Assembly (NCBI GenBank): GCA_020466095.1
Contig: CM035807.1
Coordinates: forward strand, 31,413,712-31,477,711
DNA length: 64,000 nucleotides
Direction: 5' to 3'
Source: Chlorops oryzae
Taxonomy: Eukaryota; Arthropoda; Insecta; Diptera; Chloropidae
In this document: piece by piece, positions 55,726 through 64,000 of the stretch
Layout: each line of letters opens with the position of its first letter
Position numbering within the stretch: the first letter of the stretch is position 1
Notes under the pieces: generated by a model
What the model saw: only the letters and a program-made list of their open reading frames with translations
The model's database searches: none
Told to the model about the DNA's origin: nothing
Translations under genes and position numbers: made by a program

Positions 55726-56910
55726 CTTTTCTCGCGGTGGTTGCAGCTGAGCACACCAGCAACCCGAAATGATAACTCAACGCTTACCAAGGGGTAATGT
55801 TGGTGCTGCTATTTGCATCAATCCACTTTTCTCGAAAAATTTTCCATATTTTCATTTCCATTTTTTTTTTTTATATATTTGTTTTTCTTTTTTTTTTTGT
55901 GAGAGAGCACACGGAACACCGCCGTATTACATACTATTCCAGACGAAAATGAAAACGAGGCGAAATTATTTTTTTTGACGAAAATCGCTTTTGAAACGTA
56001 AACAGATTTTGAACTTATGATTCGGTTACTTGTGCTGCGGTCAGTGGCTTTTTGACGATAGTTTTTCTCTATTTTTAAATAATCGTTCCTTGTTGTTGTT
56101 TTATTGTGTATGGGAATTTGTTGGCGGCTAGTCGCAATGGATTTCATTATATTTTCAAGTGTGTTTGAATGAATTTTTCCGGCAATATAATGCGAAGATA
56201 TTGTCATTTATGCAAATAAAAACCAATTCGGGGATTTCATCTTCTCAGTGGAAATCGTGAGCGTCTCATCATTTGGAGGCAAAGATGGGGGGAAAAGTGC
56301 TAAAAATAAATAAAATTGAAGGAAAGGAGTTTTCCTATTCCAAAGAAAAAATCTATCAGCGGAAGCTATAAACAAGAATTTATACGTAAGTATTTTCTTT
56401 TATATTTTTGTTTTGGAGAAATGTCATTCAGAAGCCATAAGGCACGATTCTATGTCTACTCCCAAAAAAATGAGCGAAAATGCTGATGATATGATGAATC
56501 AACGAATGAATTTCAAAGGAGATATAAACGGTGGATTTTATTGAAGCTGGATGCCAGAGTTTTTTAATTCCATTCCCATCATTTTACGATCACTGGACAT
56601 AACACTTGCTTCGGCCGATGTTCGGGAAAATGTTTGATTTAACATTGTTATAAATGCGAGGGCGTTTTAATAAGTCGATGGCATTTTAGGTTTTCCATTT
56701 TCTATTTGGGTCAACTACTTTCAATTCGTTAAGGATTTTTAAGTGCCAAACAGAAGTTGATGGTGACTACATACATATTAGTATCTAGTAATTGAAAAGG
56801 GCGTAATGACTGACCGCCTCTGCAAATAACACAGCTTCTTGGTTTTATTTCCATTACAAATTATTGCTATTAAGTCATAGGATTTTTATATCCATCAAGA
56901 GACATTGAAG
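55726..56910. other. Non-coding stretch
   Basis: No exon is recognised. A minus-strand frame of 129 codons (55818-56207) has no visible domain and crosses T-rich low-complexity DNA. Confidence 0.5.
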
Positions 56911-57056
56911 TGCGGTGTACTCTCTCTTAATCGGGCACTTTCGGAGCCGACAAATATGAACGCTTAAGAGGAAACTATTTGAGATGCTGGAATACTAGAA
57001 CATTCGCAAAAAGTGTTCGTCTAAGAAGAGTGCCCGCGAGGAGAGAGTACACTGTA
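56911..57056 (+). mobile_element. MITE G, copy 2
   Basis: Reverse-orientation partner of 45351-45494. The right end AGTACACTGTA is intact and the left end has drifted to TGCGGTGTACTCTC. It ends six bases before the mariner fragment at 57062. Confidence 0.75.
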
Positions 57057-57061
57057 TTCAA

Positions 57062-57115
57062 ATATATGTACATGTATTGCTGACTTATCAAACTCCCCTC
57101 GTAAAAAATTTTTAT
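57062..57115 (+). mobile_element. 54-base mariner 3' fragment without its terminus
   Basis: Identical to 15848-15901. The final 23 bases of the terminal repeat present at 15.9 kb are absent here. Confidence 0.7.
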
Positions 57116-57485
57116 TCGAAGTCTTTAAGATCTATAGCTTAAAGAAAAATCTCTTAGGAGGAGAAAAAATGTTCTTCTTGAGATTCTAATTAGGTCATTG
57201 TGTGTCTATTTTTGTATTTTTAAAGAATCTTTTTCCAGCTGAAAGAGCTGTCATTGAAATCTATTCACATTATTAAGTGCTCTCGAATGTTGTGGGGTTC
57301 GTTGGCATGATCTACTACGTACATGGTGAAAAATTATTGTACTTCAACCTGGGATCTTGGGGCTTAGCATGTTCTTATTTGATGTTTGATATTAGGATTT
57401 AGTATCTGACAACCACTATAATCCATAAATTTTAAAATTATTTTAATTTATGAAGTCTCTTCAGGCATGTAGAATCCAGTTCTAT

Positions 57486-58215
57486 CACTCCGAAACAAAT
57501 CCACTATTTTAAATAAATATGAGTCTCAGAATCATGATTCCGAAATGACTCCGAGCTTAAAATAAAATAAGTGTGTCCGAAATATGCGCCCGAAATTACT
57601 CCGAAATAAGTATGTATCTAGAAAATACCTATGAGTTTGAAATATTTCCAATATATGAAACCTACGAAATAGAAGTTTGAAATGAATCCAATTCATGTAG
57701 AAAAAACGAATTTCGGAAAAAGACTCCGAAATGAGAAAAAAATTTAGAAAATATGAGCCCGAAAACTGTAGTAAATATTAGGCACAGAAAAGTGAGTCTG
57801 AAATGAGTCCGAAATCGGTAAAAAAAAAATGAGACTTAAAAATAGGAGTCCGAAATGAACTCGAAATATGTAGATTATAAGAGTTCAGAAAAAGACTCCG
57901 AAATGAGTCTGAAAACTGAAGAAAAGTGTCAAAAATATGAGTCCGAAATGAGTCCGAAATATTTACCAAATACGAGTCTCGGAAAAATATTTCCTAAATG
58001 AGTCTGAAATTGTAGGTAATATGATTCCGAAAGCTACAGAAAATATTGAGCCCAGAAATAACGGTCCGAAATGAATTCGAAATAAGTCCGAAATGTGAAG
58101 AAGGAGTTTCGGATATAGACTCCGAAATGAATCTCAAAATGTAGAAAGATCGAGCCTGGGAAAAATGAGTCCGTAATGAGTCTGAACTTAAAAATATGGC
58201 TTCAAGGTTAGTCTG
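57486..58215. repeat. Degenerate satellite of GAGTCCGAAAT units
   Basis: Dozens of irregular repeats of a short phrase such as CGAAATGAGTCCGAAATATG, interspersed with TAGAAAATATGAGCC-like variants. Spacing varies, so units have drifted with insertions. Minus-strand frames rich in S, D, F and R reflect the repeat, not a protein. Confidence 0.8.
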
Positions 58216-61200
58216 AAACATTCGCAAATATAAAACGAATATGAGCAAGCCATAAAGAAGGCTATGAAGACCCATACATCTCAATGAGGACTCATAAATG
58301 ACTCATTTAAGACTCGTAATGTTTTCTTTTCAACTGAATAAATTCGAGAATTTGGAAAACTCTTGGTATCGAACGAAATTTTTCATTTCATCGGATAAAC
58401 GTAAGCGAACTATTTGATGATATAATCATTGAAAGCTTTTGCGTCATCATCCACCTTCCGAAGCGACCAGCAACATATTCCGATACAACATTTTAATTCC
58501 CAAATCAAATATTCGTCAAAAAACTATTTTCAACGAATTTCATTTTGCACTTATGCAATATCAAACCAACTGGGAAGATGTAAAACACATGTGACAGTTT
58601 CCAACTTTTCTCCTTTGAGACGAATTTCGAAAGGTTTTGATTTATGAATGAATTTTTTTTTTTTTTTTTGTGACAAAGAAAGAGGACAGAGAGTAAAACA
58701 GAAACAGAAAGCATTGAATTTAATGTGAGACTCTTAGAACGAAATTATTTCGGCATGAGCAATCTTATGACGAGGTCGAGTCACAACATGAAGAATTTTC
58801 ATCGGGTTTCTTAAGAACAGCTCATGTTTTCGAAACTTTCTTTCGTCTTATTTTTATTTTTTATTTTTTTATTTTTATTTTTTTCCTTTCAGTAAACTTA
58901 AAGCATTGCACTCTCTTTTATTGCGTTTCTTTTCTGCTTTGCCGATGTTTTTTCAACTGCAACTCATTCTGCGTTGTTCATGGTCAATGGCCGCATAAGG
59001 CTTTACCTACACTTATTATGATGATATAATCTTCTACTTATCGTCGCCTGTTTGTGCGCGTTTGCACAAGGCACAATGCATCATGCGAATATTATGTTTC
59101 CAATCTCATGCAAGTCTGTATTTGACGTTCTCAACACATTTCATTTTCTCTCTTCCTGGTTTTTTTTTTATGTTTTTGATTTTTTCATTTTCTTTTGCTT
59201 CTATATTTGCACAGATTTGTTTTATATTTTCTGTTTTTTTTTTTCTCTTCTTTCATTTTTGTTTTTTTTTCTGTAAGCTGAAAGTTATCACTTTGCTGCT
59301 TATGAAAGGAAAAATGAAAAAGAGTTTTTCAATACAAAAACCCTGCAGCGATAAGAAGGTCACGAAAAGTGAGTTAAACTAGAGTACTCGCAGGGAGACT
59401 AGTTAGACTATCAAATGTCTGAGAGTCATCAATAATCATCCAGTCGAAATGAGTTCTATCAAGGTTAAACTCTTGTCATTCCCTTACTCTACACCTGTGC
59501 TTTCCAAAACGACTACTTACAAAATATTTCTCACTTTTCACACGTATGCTGTGCTTACGCAATACATATACACTGCAAAAAAATTACTTGAAGCGTTAAC
59601 TAGCTACAAACTATTCAATCCATCGTAATACCTTTCATTTTTTTTCCTTGGTCGCTTATCAAGCATTGAGTTTGGTAAAATATATTTTAAGAAAAAAAAT
59701 ATTTTCTTTATAGTCATTCCTTTTTTAACGTGTACGCAAAAACAGAGCGTGAGCTGTCGTTTTGTTCGTTGTCATAGCCAACTGGGCAACGTAACAGCTG
59801 TTTCCAAGAAAAAAAAACTTTGGCTCCCCATGCAAATTTTATTCTGAACGCATCAGCTGGGCATCATTGGCCTAAACAATAGGAACAATCCCTCCTCAAT
59901 TGATCGCAAAAGGACTACTTTTGGAGTAGTTATAACATATAGGAGAAGATTTTAAATTTCATCCAACTTACAAGGTGGACAGGGGCGGATTAAGACAAAT
60001 TACCGCCCTGGGCAGTTGAGATTTTGCCACACCAGTCAGCAGCCTTATTTTCGCCTTTTCTTTTATTGATGCATTGACGGTCTGAATTTGATGCCCTAGC
60101 CAGCTGCCTATGTTGCCTATAAGGTAAATCAGCCACTGAAGGTGGATTTTGGACTGGTCAGAGAGTAGTTGGGGAACAGTCCATTTTACTGCAAGGTGCA
60201 TTCGTGCACAAAGCATCATGTGTGCAGATATTTTCCCCTCTTCTCAGATTTTCTTCGGTGTATTCATCTCTCAGGCTTTTTTACATTTTGATTAAGAAAT
60301 TTATACTTTTCATTAACCCTCTAGTGCCAATTTTTTTTTTTTTTTTTTTTCAGGAAAATTCAGAAGATATGAAGGCATATGAATATTTTTTAAATCCAAT
60401 AAACTCCCGTCTATATACGGAGCCGGGAAGTATGGGGCTAGAAATTTTCCCTTATTCAAGCTGTCGATTCATGTGTACCAAACAAAAGGAAAAACGCTCT
60501 TTTAGGTCACGTAGAATTGCGTAGGTCAACCGAATAAAATGCATGAAAAAAAAGTAAAACGTTTTAGAGACGCTTTTTCATTTCATAAGCTCGCCCCCAC
60601 TTTCTGTTTATCCGAATGAGAGAACTAGTTCGGCTCATCCCGAGAACAAATACAAACATTTAGACAAATGGATGTATGCCTAATGTATGTTTAAAGCTGA
60701 ATAGCACTCGAGAATGCCACATCCAAATGACACACAATTTTACATTTAAATACTCGTAAATGTAAACGTCAAGTGGAGCATTTGGTCTCTTGTCAGATGG
60801 GTTTTTAGCTTCATCCGAGAGATTGAATTGTTAGTTTGAGTTTTGAAGATTGACGCTTTATTAACCATTTATGTCAATCTACGGACCGTGCAAAAGTGAC
60901 AGAACAAATAAATAAAGTTGATATTACGTCATCGTTTTGACCTCATTTTATGATGAATATCAATGGGGAAAAATGCCAACGTTTTCCTCCCAATGCTTTC
61001 AAAGGAAAAATATCTTTTCCAGCCGTATAACTCAGAGAGGAAAATTGATCCCTTGCCAATTTGAAATTGTTATTTATCATCGCTTTCATGCGAAAACATA
61101 TTTCTTAATACAAGAACGTGGATGCCATTTCGGGTTATGTTCATGCTCGGTTTCGATTCTCTTTAAGCCACAGTTGCTAAAAGTCAATTTTTTAAAAAGG

Positions 61201-61811
61201 TATCAAAAAACCTAGCAAAAGGAAGTCCGAAAAGGCGCCAAAGGGGCACAAAGAAGGATTAAAGGCAATAAACCAAAGCAGAGAGCTGGTAACACAATCA
61301 CAGAGAAATTGAAGATTTTGTGGAGTAGAAGAGACCACAGTTCATTGGGAATTTAAAAATACCCGAAGGGTGAAACTTTTGTTTGTGGTCTAAATAGTGA
61401 AACTTAAAAAAGATCCCACGTCAGACAGAACCAGAAACGATAAAAAAAACTCTTTGCCAGGAAATCTGGGCTCCTTTGATATCCGGGGATGTGACAGAAA
61501 ACAAAAGCAAAATCTACTAGAGTTTAAAATGGCGCAAGTATCGTGAAGATATAGTTTTGACCCAGTTTTCCCTTTCTCATTTGAAGATAAGAATATACTT
61601 ATGTATAGTTTGGGTATATCTTTTTATAAATATTGAGTAGAAACGCTGCGGAAATGGTCAATTTCGGACGCTATTAATTTCTTTCACATGCCAGAATAAC
61701 TTGAAACAAAAATAGGCGACCCAAAAAAATATCTTTCGCCAGTTTCGGACAGAACTTGTATTCAATTCGGGAGTCCTGGCGGACCTGTGAGTCTATAAAC
61801 TAAATTATGCC
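58216..61811. other. AT-rich non-coding stretch with solo element ends
   Basis: No exon is recognised. ACAGGGGCGGATTAAGAC at 59980 resembles a hAT-type end without a partner. TTAACCCTCTAGTGCC at 60315 is a lone piggyBac-MITE-like end followed by a T-run. Confidence 0.5.
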
Positions 61812-62300
61812 CTATCTCTCTGAGCCTCTTTCTCTCTCTCTCTCTCTTCTTTCTCTCTCTCTCTCTTTCTCTCTCTCTTTCCTCTCTCTTCCTTCTTTCT
61901 CTCCTTCTCCTCTTTCTCTCTTTCTCTCTTCTTTCTCTCTTTTCTATCTCTTTCTCTCTCTTCTCTTCTCTTCTCTCTCTCTCTTTTTCTCTTCTCTCTC
62001 ACTTCTCTTCTCTTTCCCTCTCTCTCTCTCTCTCTTTCTCTTTCTCTCTCTCTCTCTTTTTTCTCCCTCCCTCTCTCTTCTTCTCTCTCTCTCTTTTTCT
62101 CTCTTCTCTCTCGACTCTCTTCTTATCTCCCTCTCTACCTCTCTTCTCTACTCTTTTCTCTCTCTTTCTCTCTCTCTCTTTCTCTTTTTCTCGTCTCTTC
62201 TTTTCTCTCTCTTCTCTCTCTTTTCGCTTCATTTCTCTGATCTCTCTTATTCTATCTCATTCTCTTTCTCTCTCAGCTCTTCACTTATCTTGATCTAGCT
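61812..62300. repeat. Pyrimidine-rich (TC)n tract
   Basis: Nearly pure C/T on the plus strand, fading into a mixed CT-rich sequence to about 62400. The 163-codon S/L-rich plus frame and K/R/E-rich minus frames are artefacts. Confidence 0.95.
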
Positions 62301-63306
62301 CTATCTCTAACTCTACTCTTTTACAGCTCCTATATCTCCTACTGTCTTTCTCATCTACATTTCTTCATACTCTCTCTAATCTCTAACCTTTCTAAATCTT
62401 GTAATATTTTAAAGCTCTAATCTTGTAGCATCTACATTGACCTGTCAATTACTGAATAATGCTTTAAGTTGTTCTCAAAATTGGCTATCTTTAGTTCGCT
62501 TCCTTATCTCTCTCAAAATATGTAAAAACATTTCAAAAACTACAAGTTTATAGCTTCGACATTTGAACACAACGACCGCATTACTGACTGCATAATGTTT
62601 AGTTCTTCGAAAATGCTATTTGTAGGTTGCTCATGAGGCAACATAAATTATTTCAAACCTACACCTTAAAAGAATTATCATTCGCCTAATGGTATCACTC
62701 TATGTTGCGAATTTGCTAAGATTTCCATTTAAGGGGGTCTTATCATGTAAAACCTCGTTTTCGAGCGCTATATTCAAAAATTCATTACTAAAAAACTACA
62801 AATGATTTCGGGAAACGGTTTTTTTGTAATGTTATCGTTCATTATTAAACTTTACATAGTTTTTTTTGTTTTACATAAAAATCACAGATGTGACCGCTGC
62901 ACGTCCTTCACTGCGTCCTCGTCAAAAATGTCCAGGGTGCACGGGGTGAACGATTTTGACCGATCAGATGATCTGAAACCAAAAAACCATGGAAATTTAT
63001 TTTTCTTATCCCCTTGGCTATAAATAGACACGAGCTTTTTTTAAAATTCGAAAAATTTTTTAGGTAATCGAATTTTGAACAAAAAACTTTTTTTTTGCAC
63101 TTTTTTTTTTGCTACTCAAGGCTGTTAAAAATTTGTTTACAAGAATTTCGAAAAAAGCTTGTGTCTATTTGTTGCGACACGTTTCCTGAAAATAAAAATG
63201 TCTACTTCGACAAGATTGGTCCGGTAGATTTTTCAAAAACGTTCACCCCACCTCAAAAAAGACGACTTTTGGGAAAATGCGTTTAAAGATTGACAACGTA
63301 ATAAAA
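62301..63306. other. Non-coding stretch left of the mariner
   Basis: No exon is recognised. CACGGGGTGAACGATTTT at 62941 and ACGTTCACCCCACC at 63240 may be a decayed inverted pair. Confidence 0.45.
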
Positions 63307-63308
63307 TA

Positions 63309-64000
63309 TTAGGTGTAGTAAAAAGAAATCCATTATTTTTCCAATAGATGGCGTTATTTATCTGCATCTCGCGTTGTATAAGTCCGATCGTGTTCCGCTA
63401 GGGGGCATTAGAAAGATGACAGTTCCTACTAAAGAAGCTTTTTTGACACTTTTTTGATTGATTGATTCAGTTTTGTTTGAGAGCTTGTCAAAGATGGACA
63501 TCAGCAAAGAGAAAATTCGCTACATTTTACAGTTTTTCTTCGATAAGGGAGAAAACGCAAGCCAGGCGGCTGAAAATGTGAATAGCGTTTATGGACCTGA
63601 TACTGTAACAGCCAATCATGCGCAATTTTGGTTTCGTCGATTCCGTTCCGGTAACTTCGATGTCAAGGATGCACCACGCACTGGAAGGCCAAATGTCGAA
63701 AATGTCGATAAAATCATGGAAATTATCGAGTCCGACCGTCATGTTAGCACTGTTTCGATTGCAAAAGAGCTAAAGATTGCACAAAAAACCGTTTGGAACC
63801 ATTTGAATAAGGCTGGATACACAAAGAAGCTCGATGTATGGGTGCCACACGAGTTAACGCAAAAAAACCTCATAGACCGAATTTCCATCTGCGAATCGCT
63901 GCTGAACCGCAACAAAATCGACCCATTTCTGAAGCGGTTGGTGACTGGTGATGAAAAGTGGGTCACTTACGACAACGTCAAGCGAAAACGGTCGTGGTCG
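63309..64000 (+). mobile_element. mariner element, left part, runs off the window
   Basis: It starts TTAGGTGTAGTAAAAAGAAA after a TA (63307-63308). The terminus matches, reversed, the 3' end at 15900-15924. The 5' UTR is 185 bases. The transposase frame starts at 63494 and is open to the window end. Confidence 0.9.
63494..64000 (+). CDS. mariner transposase, N-terminal 169 residues
   Basis: Cut-and-paste transposase that binds the element's terminal repeats and inserts at TA sites in the nucleus. The start is the ATG of MDISKEKIRY. Residues 1-60 and about 85-110 form the two helix-turn-helix DNA-binding units, joined by the GRP motif (64-66). WVPHEL (116-121) is the mariner signature, and TGDEKW places the first catalytic aspartate at residue 153. 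Family members are about 345 residues, so roughly half is visible. No stop or frameshift appears in 507 bases, unlike the other elements here, so the copy may be young. The later two aspartates lie outside the window. Confidence 0.9.
   Translation, partial: MDISKEKIRYILQFFFDKGENASQAAENVNSVYGPDTVTANHAQFWFRRFRSGNFDVKDAPRTGRPNVENVDKIMEIIESDRHVSTVSIAKELKIAQKTVWNHLNKAGYTKKLDVWVPHELTQKNLIDRISICESLLNRNKIDPFLKRLVTGDEKWVTYDNVKRKRSWS

Noticed and set aside
55064..55797. Open frames of about 230 codons on plus and about 100 on minus
   Set aside because: Both come from the (CT)n tract. The same applies to the frames at 61805-62298.
57486..58215. CRISPR-like or protein-repeat reading of the GAGTCCGAAAT array
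   Set aside because: The repeats are short, variable and irregularly spaced in an animal genome, with no constant repeat-spacer pattern. Minus-strand frames break often.

Overview
The window looks like a gene-poor, repeat-rich stretch of a higher fly (Diptera) nuclear genome. The evidence is AT-rich DNA, one insect-type GNAT acetyltransferase gene with two very short GT-AG introns (54 and 80 bases), a mariner transposase, arthropod-type non-LTR and Penelope-like retroelements, and dense terminal-inverted-repeat elements. A tephritid-like fly fits but cannot be proved from the sequence alone. No bacterial or viral genes are seen.

Layout. From 1 to about 15.2 kb the DNA is mostly AT-rich non-coding sequence, with two inverted-repeat elements (2.5-2.8 kb and 10.35-11.31 kb) and a short tandem repeat. 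From 15.3 to 19.5 kb there is a nest: a mariner 3' end, then a Penelope-like element on the minus strand (GIY-YIG domain and a hammerhead-like motif) split by a plus-strand LINE whose single long frame carries three nonsense codons. From 21.7 to 26.4 kb are two inverted copies of one dispersed repeat and a tRNA-headed SINE split by a TA-flanked element that itself holds another inverted-repeat element. From 27 to 30.8 kb are one copy of repeat family A, a 362-base tandem duplication and AT-rich DNA. From 30.8 to 32.4 kb is a 1.6-kb non-autonomous element with a perfect 8-base target duplication.

The only credible intact host gene is at 32.70-33.47 kb on the minus strand: a three-exon arylalkylamine N-acetyltransferase-like gene of 213 residues. 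Its upstream flank is packed with small elements. From 34.9 to 39.0 kb a degenerate LOA/R1-like LINE (13-base target duplication, RT domain lost) is inserted in a copy of family A. From 39.8 to 44.2 kb is a cluster of small DNA transposons, two of them hAT-like with 8-base target duplications. From 45 to 62.3 kb the DNA is non-coding with three long purine/pyrimidine tracts (48.5-49.8, 55.2-55.7 and 61.8-62.3 kb), nested foldback elements at 51.6-51.9 kb and a degenerate satellite at 57.5-58.2 kb. At the right edge a mariner element begins with a left terminal repeat and 169 open codons, running off the window.

The coding sequences do not form an operon or pathway. The main story is the host acetyltransferase gene sitting inside layers of selfish DNA, whose insertion order can be read from target duplications. 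I found no convincing new defence or metabolic system. The best novelty candidates are the tRNA-headed SINE family, the split Penelope element with its hammerhead-like motif, and several non-autonomous element families with clear boundaries.
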